Shown: positions 7,000-16,429, counted from the stretch's first letter. The stretch: 32,034 nucleotides of DNA from Stutzerimonas kunmingensis (GCF_014764705.1 NZ_JACXXG010000039.1:1-32034); one strand, 5' to 3'. The notes: generated by a model not told the origin, from the letters alone. Program-made: numbers and translations.

Positions 7000-8447
7000 C
7001 ATTTCAACACAAGCGGCTGGTACTCGCCTTCAGTCTGCCTCTGATGATTAGCGCTGCAGCGCTAATCGGTCTGCCTACCGCAGCCTTCGGACAATCGCCT
7101 GCAGAAGAAGACAAGGAAGTGCTCTATTGGTATGACCCTATGGTCCCCCAGCAAAAGTTCGATAAGCCGGGCAAGTCGCCATTCATGGATATGGAATTGA
7201 TTCCACGCTATGCAGATGAGGGAAGCGACGGGGCATCGATCAGTATCGACCCGAGCGTGACGCAGAATCTCGGCGTGCGCTTGGCAACCGTAACGCGTGA
7301 ATCGATCAGCCAGTCGCTCGAAGCGACAGGCGCATTGATGTTCGACGAGCGACGCGTAGCGGTCGTGCAGGCGCGCGCCGGGGGCTTTGTTGAGCGCATC
7401 TATGACCGAGCGCCGGAAGACGTCATCAAAAAAGGAGCGCCGCTAGCCGATCTGCTGGTTCCCGAATGGGTTGCCGCACAGGAAGAGTACCTGGCGCTCA
7501 AAGGGATTGGCGAACCCCAGCTGCTCGCAGCGGCTCGCCAGCGGTTGCGCCTTGCTGGCATGCCGCCAGAAGTCATAGTGCAGCTAGAACGAACTGGTAA
7601 AGCGCGCCCTGTTTGGACAGTGAGGAGTCCAATAGGCGGCGTGCTGAACAGCCTCGACGTTCGCGAGGGCATGACCGTATCCACTGGTGCGTCTCTGGCA
7701 CGTGTTAATGGGCTGGAAAAGGTATGGTTAGAGGTTGCGGTGCCTGAGGCGCAGGTTGCAAATGTGGCGCCTGGGCAGCTGGTCAACGCGCGCCTCCCGG
7801 CCTTTGCAGGTGAAGTTCTGGAAGGGACGATCCAGGCCGTACTACCACAAGCCAACTTGGATAGCCGTACTGTGCGCGTCCGGGTTGAACTGCCTAATCC
7901 GCAACAACGGCTTCGTCCCGGCATGACGGCCGAGGTGACGTTGAGTCGCAACGTCGAAGATGTCTTGGTCATCCCGTCCGAGGCGGTCATTCGCACCGGT
8001 CGGCGCGCATTGGTGATGCTGGCCGAGGATCAAGGCCGTTACCGCCCGATTGAGGTTCGCACAGGCCGGGAATTCGATGACCAGACAGAGGTGCTTGAAG
8101 GGCTGGAAGCCGGTCAGAAGGTCGTGGCGTCCGGTCAGTTTCTCCTGGATTCAGAGGCGAGCCTACGCGGGCTGACCGCTCAGGGTTTGGAGGAGCCTGC
8201 AACTTCTACAGAACCTGCGCTGCACGAGGCTGAAGGTACGATCGTCAGCCTGGAAGATGGCATGGTTGGCCTGTCGCATGGGCCGTTCAAGACGCTGAAC
8301 ATGCCTGGGATGACAATGTCCTTTCCGGTTGCAGATCAATCGCTCCTAACAAAGTTGCAGACCGGCGATCACGTCCGTGTCGGCGCGCGTGAAAGCGAAG
8401 AGGGCCTGGTCATTGAGCACATCGAGAAGCTGGGGGGCCAGCCATGA
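6996..8447 (+). CDS. cusB: CusB/SilB-type membrane fusion protein with a C-terminal CusF-like domain
   Basis: This 483-aa periplasmic adaptor links the CusA-type pump to an outer-membrane channel and passes Cu(I)/Ag(I). It has an N-terminal signal (about 1-32). A heavy-metal-binding segment follows (about 43-72, [18 protein letters not shown] then [11 protein letters not shown]), with Met residues like those that bind metal in E. coli CusB. Barrel-sandwich, beta-barrel and membrane-proximal domains typical of the family follow to about residue 395. Residues about 408-480 form an added CusF-like OB domain with the His and Met pair ([20 protein letters not shown]). At the position of the CusF Trp there is Met. 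It overlaps cusC upstream and cusA downstream by 4 bases each (ATGA). Confidence 0.92.
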   Translation: MTFQHKRLVLAFSLPLMISAAALIGLPTAAFGQSPAEEDKEVLYWYDPMVPQQKFDKPGKSPFMDMELIPRYADEGSDGASISIDPSVTQNLGVRLATVTRESISQSLEATGALMFDERRVAVVQARAGGFVERIYDRAPEDVIKKGAPLADLLVPEWVAAQEEYLALKGIGEPQLLAAARQRLRLAGMPPEVIVQLERTGKARPVWTVRSPIGGVLNSLDVREGMTVSTGASLARVNGLEKVWLEVAVPEAQVANVAPGQLVNARLPAFAGEVLEGTIQAVLPQANLDSRTVRVRVELPNPQQRLRPGMTAEVTLSRNVEDVLVIPSEAVIRTGRRALVMLAEDQGRYRPIEVRTGREFDDQTEVLEGLEAGQKVVASGQFLLDSEASLRGLTAQGLEEPATSTEPALHEAEGTIVSLEDGMVGLSHGPFKTLNMPGMTMSFPVADQSLLTKLQTGDHVRVGARESEEGLVIEHIEKLGGQP

Positions 8448-11400
8448 TCGCAGCCATAATTCGCTGGTCAGTGGCCAACCGCTTTCTGATCCTGCTGGCT
8501 ACTGTGTTCGCGGTGGCTTGGGGTGTCTGGTCGGTCAAAAACACCGCTGTTGATGCATTGCCAGACCTTTCCGACGTTCAGGTCATCATCCGCACGCCAT
8601 ACCCCGGGCAGGCGCCCCAGATCGTTGAGAATCAGGTCACCTACCCACTGACGACGACCATGCTGTCTGTCCCCGGCGCAAATACGGTCCGCGGCTACTC
8701 CTTCTTCGGGGATAGCTACGTGTACGTCCTGTTTGAGGACGGCACCGACCTCTATTGGGCCCGTTCTCGGGTGCTGGAGTACCTGAGTCAGGTGCAGAGT
8801 CGGCTTCCCGCCGCCGCCAAACCCGCTTTGGGCCCTGACGCCACAGGTGTCGGCTGGATCTACCAATATGCTTTGGTAGACCGAACGGGCAAACATGACC
8901 TCTCGCAGCTGCGCTCTTTGCAAGATTGGTTCCTGCGCTATGAGCTCAAGACACTGCCCAACGTGGCGGAAGTCGCGCCCATAGGCGGGATGGTCAAGCA
9001 GTATCAGGTCGTACTGGATCCCGTGCGCATGGCAAGCAGGGGCGTGACGCAGCAGCAGATTGCAAAGGCGATCGATGAAGCCAACCGTGAAACCGGCGGG
9101 AGTGTTCTGGAACTCGCAGAAACCGAGTTCATGGTCCGTGCGACCGGGTATCTCAAGACACTCAAAGACTTTCGAGCCATTCCTTTGCGTCTCGACGGCG
9201 GCGTGCCAGTGACGCTAGGGGACGTTGCGCATATCCAGCTCGGCCCGGAAATGCGCCGGGGCATCAGCGAGCTTGACGGTGAAGGTGAGGTAGTCGGCGG
9301 CGTGGTGATCCTGCGGAGCGGCAAGAACGCTCGGGAAACCATCGCTGCCGTTCAGACCAAACTGGATGAGCTGAAAGCGAGCCTACCCCAAGGCGTCGAA
9401 ATCGTCACGACGTACGACCGTAGCAAGCTGATCGACAGTGCCGTTGAAAACCTCACGCACAAGCTCATCGAGGAGTTCATTGTCGTTGCGTTGGTTTGCG
9501 CGATTTTTCTGTGGCATCTGCGCTCGTCGTTGGTCGCCATCGTGTCGTTGCCGATCGGCATCCTGATTGCTTTTGTGATCATGCAGCGGCAAGGCATCAA
9601 CGCCAACATCATGTCGTTGGGTGGCATCGCGATCGCGATCGGAGCGATGGTCGATGCAGCAATCGTCATGATCGAAAACGCCCACAAGCACATTGAGGCC
9701 TGGCACAAGCGGCATCCTGACTCCACCTTGAAGGGCCAGGAGCACTGGAAGGTCATTACTGACGCGGCTGTTGAAGTGGGGCCGGCATTGTTCTTCAGCC
9801 TGCTGATCATCACGCTGTCGTTCATTCCAGTGTTCACCCTGGAGGCGCAGGAAGGCCGGCTGTTCGGTCCACTGGCGTTCACCAAAACCTATGCAATGGC
9901 AGCCGCCGCGGGCCTGTCTGTCACGCTGGTTCCGGTGCTCATGGGGTATTGGATCAGGGGCAAAATCCCTGACGAACACCGTAATCCACTCAACCGTGGC
10001 CTCATCTGGATCTACAAGCCGGCCCTGGACGCGGTACTGCGCTGGCCCAAGATGACTCTGCTGGTGGCTGTTCTGGTCTTCCTGACAGGCTTGTGGCCGG
10101 CCTCTCGCCTTGGTGGGGAGTTCTTGCCCCCGCTGGATGAAGGTGACCTCCTTTATATGCCCACTGCGCTTCCAGGCCTCTCCGCTCAGAAGGCTTCTGA
10201 GCTACTGCAGCAGACGGACCGGCTCATAAAAACGGTTCCAGAAGTTGCACACGTGTTCGGTAAGGCTGGTCGAGCCGACACCGCTACAGATCCCGCCCCG
10301 CTGGAAATGTTCGAGACGACCATTCAGTTCAAGCCGAAGGATCAATGGCGCCCTGGGATGACGCCTGACAAGCTGGTTGAGGAGTTGGATCGCACCGTAC
10401 AGGTACCTGGATTAGCCAATCTGTGGATCCCGCCGATTCGAAACCGTATCGATATGCTGGCGACGGGTATCAAGAGCCCGATCGGGGTGAAAGTGTATGG
10501 CACTGACTTGGCACAGATCGACAAAGCCACCCAGGCAGTGGAAAAAATCGCCAAAACGGTGCCTGGGGTCAGTTCGGCGCTTGCTGAGAGACTGACCGGC
10601 GGCAGGTATATCGATGTGGATATCGATCGTGTCGCCGCCGCACGCTACGGCCTGAATATCGCGGACGTGCAATCGATCGTGGCCGGTGCCATCGGTGGTC
10701 AAACCATTGGTGAAACCGTGGAAGGGCTCGCCAGGTATCCGATCAACCTCCGCTATGGCCGCGAGTGGCGCGACTCGATATCCGATCTGCGCAACCTACC
10801 GATCTACACGCCGCAAGGCAGCCAGATCACGTTGGGGACCGTGGCCAAAGTACAGGTGACAGACGGACCGCCCATGCTTAAAAGCGAAAACGCAAGGCTG
10901 TCGGGCTGGGTTTACGTCGATGTTCGTGGCCGCGACATGGCGGCTGTGGTGGGCGATCTGAGGGAAAAGATCAGCAAAGGGGTCCAGCTCGAATCCGGCA
11001 TGAGCATCAGCTATTCCGGCCAATTCGAATTCATGGAGCGCGCTAACGCGAAGCTGAAGCTCGTCGTTCCGGCTACCTTGCTGATCATTTTTGTATTGCT
11101 CTACCTAACGTTTGCCCGCTTTGGCGAGGCGCTGCTCATCATGGCTACGCTGCCATTCGCTCTGACCGGGGGCGTCTGGTTCCTATATCTGCTCGGGTAC
11201 AACCTATCCGTAGCGACAGGAATCGGATTCATCGCACTGGCAGGCGTTTCTGCTGAGTTCGGCGTCATTATGCTGCTGTATTTGAAGAACGCCTGGACGG
11301 ATCGGGTTAACGCTGGAGCCCATGGCGAAGGCGTCCTGCTCGACGCCATTCGTGAAGGTGCTGTCCAGCGAGTGCGCCCCAAGGCCATGACCGTCGCCGT

Positions 11401-11602
11401 GATCATCGCTGGCCTGCTGCCCATCCTTTGGGGCGGCGGGACCGGCAGCGAAATCATGAGCCGTATTGCCGCGCCCATGGTGGGCGGGATGATCACCGCG
11501 CCGTTGCTCTCCCTGTTCGTTCTGCCGGCAGCCTACCTGCTGATGCGCCGCCGGCAATTGCAGGCCCAGCACGCAACCAAACCCACTGGTGAACATCCGT
11601 GA
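8444..11602 (+). CDS. cusA: CusA/SilA-type heavy-metal RND efflux pump
   Basis: This 1052-aa inner-membrane proton antiporter expels Cu(I) and Ag(I) from periplasm or cytosol. It has the twelve-helix RND layout with two large periplasmic loops. The methionine triad of E. coli CusA is conserved, shifted by one residue: Met572 ([10 protein letters not shown]), Met622 ([10 protein letters not shown]) and Met671 ([13 protein letters not shown]). The proton-relay Asp of helix 4 is Asp404 ([17 protein letters not shown]). These make Cu/Ag specificity much more likely than Zn/Co/Cd. The start overlaps the cusB stop (ATGA). The last codons contain a 19-bp sequence repeated upstream of cusF. The gene appears intact. 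Confidence 0.95.
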   Translation: MIAAIIRWSVANRFLILLATVFAVAWGVWSVKNTAVDALPDLSDVQVIIRTPYPGQAPQIVENQVTYPLTTTMLSVPGANTVRGYSFFGDSYVYVLFEDGTDLYWARSRVLEYLSQVQSRLPAAAKPALGPDATGVGWIYQYALVDRTGKHDLSQLRSLQDWFLRYELKTLPNVAEVAPIGGMVKQYQVVLDPVRMASRGVTQQQIAKAIDEANRETGGSVLELAETEFMVRATGYLKTLKDFRAIPLRLDGGVPVTLGDVAHIQLGPEMRRGISELDGEGEVVGGVVILRSGKNARETIAAVQTKLDELKASLPQGVEIVTTYDRSKLIDSAVENLTHKLIEEFIVVALVCAIFLWHLRSSLVAIVSLPIGILIAFVIMQRQGINANIMSLGGIAIAIGAMVDAAIVMIENAHKHIEAWHKRHPDSTLKGQEHWKVITDAAVEVGPALFFSLLIITLSFIPVFTLEAQEGRLFGPLAFTKTYAMAAAAGLSVTLVPVLMGYWIRGKIPDEHRNPLNRGLIWIYKPALDAVLRWPKMTLLVAVLVFLTGLWPASRLGGEFLPPLDEGDLLYMPTALPGLSAQKASELLQQTDRLIKTVPEVAHVFGKAGRADTATDPAPLEMFETTIQFKPKDQWRPGMTPDKLVEELDRTVQVPGLANLWIPPIRNRIDMLATGIKSPIGVKVYGTDLAQIDKATQAVEKIAKTVPGVSSALAERLTGGRYIDVDIDRVAAARYGLNIADVQSIVAGAIGGQTIGETVEGLARYPINLRYGREWRDSISDLRNLPIYTPQGSQITLGTVAKVQVTDGPPMLKSENARLSGWVYVDVRGRDMAAVVGDLREKISKGVQLESGMSISYSGQFEFMERANAKLKLVVPATLLIIFVLLYLTFARFGEALLIMATLPFALTGGVWFLYLLGYNLSVATGIGFIALAGVSAEFGVIMLLYLKNAWTDRVNAGAHGEGVLLDAIREGAVQRVRPKAMTVAVIIAGLLPILWGGGTGSEIMSRIAAPMVGGMITAPLLSLFVLPAAYLLMRRRQLQAQHATKPTGEHP
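11544..11562. repeat. 19-bp direct repeat, copy 1 (end of cusA)
   Basis: TGCGCCGCCGGCAATTGCA within the cusA codons for RRRQL; the identical sequence recurs at 12196-12214 just before cusF. Confidence 0.85.
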
Positions 11603-11712
11603 AAATCAAGCACCTCAGCCTTCCTTAAAAGACGGGGCCTGGTTGAATGTAGAGTTCATCTTGAAAAGGCATGGTTTCGACTATTCGATTCACATAAAAA
11701 GCAAAGGAGCAA

Positions 11713-11738
11713 GCGACCGCCACATACGCGGCGGTCGC
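11713..11738. terminator. Strong hairpin after cusA
   Basis: GCGACCGCC (11713-11721) pairs perfectly with GGCGGTCGC (11730-11738) around an 8-base loop, about 110 bases after the cusA stop and just before the next promoter. No T-run follows, so it is a terminator candidate by position and stem strength only. Confidence 0.45.
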
Positions 11739-11758
11739 AGCAATACAAAAGGTTGCGC

Positions 11759-11815
11759 TTACAGCTTTGTAATTTGAAGAACAGCTTACTGTAAGTGTTG
11801 TGCCATTAAGCTATA
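11759..11815 (+). promoter_or_regulatory. Copper-box promoter of the first small secreted gene
   Basis: TTACAGCTTTGTAAT (11759-11773) is a CopR/CusR-type box 83 bases before the start at 11842. A second palindrome, CTTACTGTAAG, follows about 20 bases later, and TAAGCTATA resembles a -10. Nearly the same arrangement occurs at 12661, at the same distance from the paralogous gene. Regulator identity is inferred. Confidence 0.65.
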
Positions 11816-11841
11816 GGCATCAAACAATCAGGAGTTTAGTC

Positions 11842-12150
11842 ATGAAAGCCATTAGCAAAACCATCCTTTTTACTATGTTCGCTGCCGCCTCCTCTTTCGC
11901 AATGGCAGAACAAAATTCTGATCAAGTTATTCAGCGCCATAAAGAAGCCAAGCCAGTACTTAAGGCGCTACTTGAGGAAGGCAAAGTGCTAAGTGTAGGG
12001 CCTGCAGGTGCCACAGGTAAAAGTGGGGTTATGCAAAGGAGCAAGTATGATGGCCGTCCCCAAACGTTTGAGATAAAAATCAGAACGCCTGATGACGTGA
12101 CCCATATCGTGGAATTCCGAGGACTGCCCTTCGGACTCAATAACGTTTAA
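11842..12150 (+). CDS. Small secreted protein of a three-member family, copper-box controlled (copy 1)
   Basis: 102 aa, start chosen at the ATG with AGGAG 8-9 bases upstream. Residues 1-22 are a signal peptide (MKAISKTILFTMFAAASSFA, MA). The mature protein has a charged helix (SDQVIQRHKEAKPVLKALLE), then EGKVLSVGPAGATGKSGVM, and a probable beta unit QTFEIKIRTPDDVTHIVEFRG ending GLNNV. The paralogues at 12746 and 31638 share the layout. The N-terminal part recalls the PtrA-type copper-induced small periplasmic proteins of pseudomonads, but the C-terminal unit is not a domain I recognise. It is probably periplasmic and induced by copper; the function is unknown. Confidence 0.75.
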   Translation: MKAISKTILFTMFAAASSFAMAEQNSDQVIQRHKEAKPVLKALLEEGKVLSVGPAGATGKSGVMQRSKYDGRPQTFEIKIRTPDDVTHIVEFRGLPFGLNNV

Positions 12151-12195
12151 GCAACGCAAAAAACCACACTCAAAGGATAGATAGATTTTTTCTCT

Positions 12196-12214
12196 TGCGC
12201 CGCCGGCAATTGCA
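12196..12214. repeat. 19-bp direct repeat, copy 2 (upstream of cusF)
   Basis: Identical to 11544-11562. Here it is non-coding but still reads as RRRQLH in the old cusA frame, so it looks like a relic of a cusA 3' end. Confidence 0.85.
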
Positions 12215-12248
12215 TACCGCAGCAATCTACAGATCTGGAGAGACATTC

Positions 12249-12605
12249 ATGAACATCATGTCCATTACCCTTGCCACACTTTTCTTGGTCCCAGCCGCCT
12301 ATGCTGCCGACAAGAAGCCCATGGATGGCATGCCTATGGATCATAAAGGCATGAACATGCAAATGGACCATAAATCAGCCGCACAGACCGCTACGGCTAC
12401 TGGCACGATCAAGAAGGTGAATACCGAAAGCGGGACCGTCACCATTGCCCACGGCCCGGTCAAGGCCTTGGGCTGGCCCGCAATGACGATGGGATTCAAA
12501 GCAAAGCCTGACCAGCTCCAAAAGCTAAAAGAAGGCGATAAGGTCCAGTTCGATTTCTCCTCGCAGGGAATGGACTCCACGGTCACCCGCATCGAAAAAC
12601 AGTAA
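12249..12605 (+). CDS. cusF: CusF-type periplasmic Cu(I)/Ag(I) chaperone
   Basis: 118 aa, starting at the ATG preceded by TGGAGAG. Residues 1-19 form a signal peptide ending AYAA. A Met/His linker follows (GMPMDHKGMNMQMDHK), then the CusF OB domain. The metal-site residues are all present in IAHGPVKALGWPAMTMGF: His, the capping Trp, and the two Met of MTM. CusF delivers Cu(I)/Ag(I) to the CusB adaptor in the periplasm. The gene sits behind cusA, separated by an inserted small-gene module. It has no box of its own visible directly upstream, so it may be read from the promoter at 11759. Confidence 0.93.
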   Translation: MNIMSITLATLFLVPAAYAADKKPMDGMPMDHKGMNMQMDHKSAAQTATATGTIKKVNTESGTVTIAHGPVKALGWPAMTMGFKAKPDQLQKLKEGDKVQFDFSSQGMDSTVTRIEKQ

Positions 12606-12660
12606 GTGCAGAAGCGCTCGCCGTATATGCGACGGGCATAGCTCGATTAAAAGAGAGAAA

Positions 12661-12720
12661 TTACAGCTTTGTAACGTTGAGAACAGCTTCTTGCAAGTCT
12701 TGCGCTTATAACATATCGGT
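12661..12720 (+). promoter_or_regulatory. Copper-box promoter of the second small secreted gene
   Basis: TTACAGCTTTGTAAC (12661-12675) lies 85 bases before the start at 12746. The following bases (GAGAACAGCTTCTTGCAAGT) match the spacing of the box at 11759, and TTATAA near 12706 could be the -10. The two promoters appear to be duplicates. Confidence 0.65.
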
Positions 12721-12745
12721 ATCAACTAACCAAAGGGTCAAAACC

Positions 12746-13060
12746 ATGAACCGTATGAACAAAGTGATTTTCCCGCTTATTCTAACTGCTGCTTCATCTT
12801 TTGCGTTAGCTGAAGGCGGAAGCGAACGCACGCTGCATCGTTTGAATGATCCGGAAACCAAGTCCACTCTTAAGAAGTTGGTTAAAGAAGGTGAGGTGCT
12901 TAACATTGCACCTGCAGGGGCGAACGGCAAGACTGACATGATTCAAAACTATCGTACTAACGCCAAAGTCCAAACCTACGAGATGAGGGTAAAGACACCT
13001 GACGGGAAAATTCATACGGTAGAGTTTTTGAGCGCCCCGATTGGCGTAAATAACGGCTAA
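12746..13060 (+). CDS. Small secreted protein of a three-member family, copper-box controlled (copy 2)
   Basis: 104 aa. The signal peptide is MNRMNKVIFPLILTAASSFA, with cleavage after LA. The mature start AEGGSERTLHRLND closely resembles the PtrA-type copper-induced proteins of Pseudomonas. Then follow KSTLKKLVKEGEVLNIAPAG, ANGKTDMIQ, and the C-terminal unit VQTYEMRVKTPDGKIHTVEF with ending GVNNG. A ribosome-binding site AAAGGG precedes it by about 8 bases. It matches the 11842 gene along its length at clearly below 50% identity by eye, so this is an old duplication or separate acquisition. No Cys and few His/Met are present, so direct copper binding is not evident. Confidence 0.75.
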   Translation: MNRMNKVIFPLILTAASSFALAEGGSERTLHRLNDPETKSTLKKLVKEGEVLNIAPAGANGKTDMIQNYRTNAKVQTYEMRVKTPDGKIHTVEFLSAPIGVNNG

Positions 13061-13276
13061 CCTGTCAAAGTTAATATCAAGGGTAGGCGACATGCGAGGA
13101 ATGATGAAAGGATGTGGTGGATGAAGGAGACCGTCAAAGCCGGAAGCTCGCTAAAATGGTGAAGGTCCAGACCAGGTCTTGAATACGAACGATACTGCAA
13201 CGACCATATCGAAGCAGGTAAGGCTCCTCCGGACGCCCTGCCTGCTTTTGTGCTTAGCCTAACCAGGACCGTACTG

Positions 13277-14650
13277 ATGGAAAAAGTTTCACTGACGAGC
13301 AGAATGGCGGTGGTTTTCATGCTCGTGGTTACGGTTGTGCTGATGGTCGCCGCAATCAGCTTCTATTATTTCTGCCAGCTGCATTTCGAGCGCAAGGATG
13401 CGCAAGTGCTGAGTGAAAAAGCCGCTGCCGTAGAGCATATGCTACGTAGCAGTACGGCTTTCGGACAGGAGGCCACCTCAAAGATCGATGCGGTCATTGA
13501 GCACTCTTTCGGGTTTGCAACTGCGGTAGTGATAGACGGCAAAACGGTTTACTCACACCACAATTTTTCTGAGCGCTTGCTTCCTCTCGTCACGGATAAT
13601 CAAGAGGAACGCTGGGCAGTAAATTTCGATGGGCACCAGTACAGTGGCATTACCAGAAAAGTAGATCAGTGGGTCGAAGGGCAAGACGCAGTCATCTATC
13701 TGGCTTTGGATGTAACGCATCGAGTCCACTTCTTCGAGATGATTCAGCAATGGTTTGCTTATACGCTCGTGATCAGTGCGCTTCTAAGTGGGGCACTAGG
13801 TGTTGTTCTGATCAAAAAGGGCTTGAAGCCCATTGGCGAACTATCCAAGACATCTTCAACCGTAACCGCCAACTGCTTAGATACGCGGATTCCGACCGAG
13901 TCAGTACCAGGCGAACTTCATGAACTCGTTGCTAACTTCAATGAAATGCTCTCGCGCTTGGATGATTCTTTCCTCCGGCTGTCAGGTTTCTCAGCGGACA
14001 TCGCGCATGAGCTAAGAACGCCGCTGAACAGCATGCTTACCCAAATAGAGGTCGCGCTCTTACGCGACCGCGAGAATACCGACTACAAGAACATTTTGTA
14101 TTCCGCCCTCGAAGAACTTAGGCGCATGTCAAAGATGGTCGATGACATGCTGTTCCTAGCCAAGGCGGACAACGGAAAGATTACGCCCAGTGCCGAAGAT
14201 GCCAGCATAGCTGAGATTGCCGCTAGCGTTATCGAATATTACGAGCTAGCAGCCGAGGAAAAAAATGTAAAAATCGCTCTTTCAGGCGATGGATCGGTGA
14301 ATGGGGACAAATCAATGCTAAGACGGGCTATTTCAAACATAGTCTCTAACGCAGTTCGGTATGCGGAGGAACGCAGCACCATAAGCGTTGAAATAAGCGA
14401 GAGCGGCGCTTCGGTTTCCACGGCTATTTCCAACCGCGGCATAACTATTCCAGCCGAGCTTCAAACCCGGATATTCGACCGTTTCTACAGGGTCGACACC
14501 GCAAGGCGCGAAGGTACTACGTTGAACGCGGGCCTCGGCATGGCTATCACTCGTTCAATAGTAGAAGCGCACAAAGGGCGCATCGCTTGTGAATCAGCTG
14601 AGGGACACACGACTTTTACAATGACGCTTCCAAGGCTTATGTCTAGTTAA
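13277..14650 (+). CDS. copS: CopS/CusS-type heavy-metal sensor histidine kinase
   Basis: 457 aa from the ATG at 13277 (AGGA about 9 bases upstream). Two transmembrane helices, about 8-32 and 157-180, enclose a periplasmic sensor domain of about 125 residues as in CusS/CopS, which sense periplasmic Cu(I)/Ag(I). A HAMP segment follows, then the phospho-acceptor His244 in FSADIAHELRTPLNS, the N box NIVSNAVRYAEE, and FDRFYR and GLGMAITRSI of the ATPase domain. The G2 box reads NAGLGM rather than the common GTGLGL. A response regulator normally lies directly upstream; none is present here. The gene ends 6 bases before the next start. Confidence 0.9.
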   Translation: MEKVSLTSRMAVVFMLVVTVVLMVAAISFYYFCQLHFERKDAQVLSEKAAAVEHMLRSSTAFGQEATSKIDAVIEHSFGFATAVVIDGKTVYSHHNFSERLLPLVTDNQEERWAVNFDGHQYSGITRKVDQWVEGQDAVIYLALDVTHRVHFFEMIQQWFAYTLVISALLSGALGVVLIKKGLKPIGELSKTSSTVTANCLDTRIPTESVPGELHELVANFNEMLSRLDDSFLRLSGFSADIAHELRTPLNSMLTQIEVALLRDRENTDYKNILYSALEELRRMSKMVDDMLFLAKADNGKITPSAEDASIAEIAASVIEYYELAAEEKNVKIALSGDGSVNGDKSMLRRAISNIVSNAVRYAEERSTISVEISESGASVSTAISNRGITIPAELQTRIFDRFYRVDTARREGTTLNAGLGMAITRSIVEAHKGRIACESAEGHTTFTMTLPRLMSS

Positions 14651-14656
14651 TGGCAG

Positions 14657-16423
14657 ATGCCCACAACGACCCTGACCTACGCTTTAGAGAAATGCCTGGC
14701 TGAACCGAAAGAGGTCACGCCTTTCGAACCTGTATGTTTGATCCTGGAGGTTCCCGTGACAGCGTCCTCATCGAGAAAATGCGGTACGACGGCCGCAGCG
14801 CTCAACGAAGCGTGCTTCTGCGTGAGCCTGGATCAGGTTGCGCTCACAAATGCATTGTCCGAACAGCTTGGAAATCCCGAGTTGTCAGAGCTATTGAAGT
14901 CACGTTGCCCCCATGTATTTGCTGCTCGACCGGTATTTGTTTCGCCGTCGCGACTGCGTCAGGTGCGTGAGGTCATCCAAGCCATCGAGCGAACCGTGAG
15001 TTTGCCCGCTTGGCGCGAGCATGCTCTGGATTCCGCCCCCCCTATTGCGCAACACAACCCTCGTCACGCGCGGGGCGTCTTCTTTGGCTACGATTTTCAT
15101 CTGGATGAGGACAAGCTTGGGCTCATCGAAATAAACACAAATGCGGGCGGAGCGATGCTAAACGTATTGCTCGCCCGCGCGCAGCGCAGTTGTTGCAGCG
15201 GCGTAGTCGGACTATCGCCGGGGCAGGAATGGCCCGGAGGCTTCGAACAATCGATTCTGCATATGTTCGCCCAAGAATGGTCTGCGAGCGGCGAGCAACG
15301 ACCGCTCAGGCGCCTGGTGATCTTAGATGAAAGCCCACAAGCCCAATACCTGTATCCGGAGTTTCTTCTATTTCAGCGGTTATTCGAGTCAGCAGGAATC
15401 GGCTGCATAATTGCAGACCCAGCCGATCTGGCCTTTCACAACGATTGCCTCTTGGTCCACGGCAAGCCTGTGGATCTTGTCTACAACCGACTCACCGACT
15501 TCTATCTGGAAGGTGACAATTGCAGCGCGCTGCGCAGCGCTTATTTGGCTGATGTCGTGACGGTAACGCCGCACCCTCAGGCCTATGCCCTTTATGCCGA
15601 CAAACGCCGGTTGGTTGACCTAACCAACGGACGTTTTTTGGAAGAGATTGGCGTTGGTCAGCAAATCCGAGCCGTATTGGCCCAATACGTCCCGCTTACC
15701 GTGCCTGTCGGGCATGGTAACGCAGAGCACCTCTGGCAAAACCGCCGTAGCCTCTTCTTCAAGCCCGTCAGCGGGTTTGGTAGTCGCGGTGCATACCGAG
15801 GAGACAAGCTCACCAAGCGCGTTTGGGAAGAAATCGTTGGCGGAAACTACGTCGCCCAGTCCCTTGTAGCTCCTGGCGAGCGTAGAACCGTCGCCGACCC
15901 TCAGGTACGACCGATGAAGTTTGACCTGCGCGCGTACGCTTATGCTGGCGAGGTGCAGTGGAACGCTGCCAGGGTCTACCAAGGCCAGACGACCAACTTC
16001 AGAACAGAGGGAGGCGGTTTTGCCCCCGTGTTTACCTTAGGGGAGGAAGAGAAGCGAGCCGGCTCTACAGAGCAATGGTCGCACGCTTCGTTCACGTTCT
16101 TACTCGACGAAACCGGCGCCGTACAGGAGCTGCCGCACCCGCTATATCTCGCGTTGGTTCGAGCCGAAAAGGCTACCTCAACACTTGCCGGTAAACGTTT
16201 CCGACTGGCGGACTGGTATGTTGCAATGGAGGGCAACCATCCGTCCAAGGTCATCCGAGAATGGTACGGCTGGGTTGCTTTCAACGCCGATGGCGCTTTT
16301 CACCCCGCGGCTGGTTTCGCAAAAGACTCGGAATCGGTAGGTGCTGGGAATGTAGACGCTACTGCCCTACCAACGCCAGAAGAGCATCGTCTCATTAACC
16401 ATTTGCTGTTTCAGAACCATTAG
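14657..16423 (+). CDS. Uncharacterised ATP-grasp-like protein linked to the sensor kinase
   Basis: 588 aa, cytosolic, starting 6 bases after the kinase stop, so probably co-transcribed. An N-terminal part contains GVFFGYDFHL and LIEINTNAGG (Glu158, Asn160, Asn162). The C-terminal half looks like an ATP-grasp nucleotide-binding fold: SLFFKPVSGFGSRGAYRGDK (Lys369) for the phosphate-binding loop, and MKFDLRAYAYAGEVQWNAAR (Lys421, Arg425) followed by YQGQTTNFRTEGGGFAPV. ATP-grasp enzymes ligate a carboxylate to an amine or thiol through an acyl-phosphate. The substrate is unknown; a metallophore, peptide or thiol ligase is conceivable. I know of no characterised member in copper resistance. The superfamily call is by pattern only. 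Confidence 0.6.
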   Translation: MPTTTLTYALEKCLAEPKEVTPFEPVCLILEVPVTASSSRKCGTTAAALNEACFCVSLDQVALTNALSEQLGNPELSELLKSRCPHVFAARPVFVSPSRLRQVREVIQAIERTVSLPAWREHALDSAPPIAQHNPRHARGVFFGYDFHLDEDKLGLIEINTNAGGAMLNVLLARAQRSCCSGVVGLSPGQEWPGGFEQSILHMFAQEWSASGEQRPLRRLVILDESPQAQYLYPEFLLFQRLFESAGIGCIIADPADLAFHNDCLLVHGKPVDLVYNRLTDFYLEGDNCSALRSAYLADVVTVTPHPQAYALYADKRRLVDLTNGRFLEEIGVGQQIRAVLAQYVPLTVPVGHGNAEHLWQNRRSLFFKPVSGFGSRGAYRGDKLTKRVWEEIVGGNYVAQSLVAPGERRTVADPQVRPMKFDLRAYAYAGEVQWNAARVYQGQTTNFRTEGGGFAPVFTLGEEEKRAGSTEQWSHASFTFLLDETGAVQELPHPLYLALVRAEKATSTLAGKRFRLADWYVAMEGNHPSKVIREWYGWVAFNADGAFHPAAGFAKDSESVGAGNVDATALPTPEEHRLINHLLFQNH

Positions 16424-16429
16424 CGCAGT

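Noticed and set aside
11589..11777. 62-codon frame after cusA
   Set aside because: No ribosome-binding site or motif; it overlaps the cusA end and runs through a hairpin and promoter.
13057..13320. 87-codon minus-strand frame between small gene and kinase
   Set aside because: It runs antisense into the kinase signal helix and has no supporting start context.
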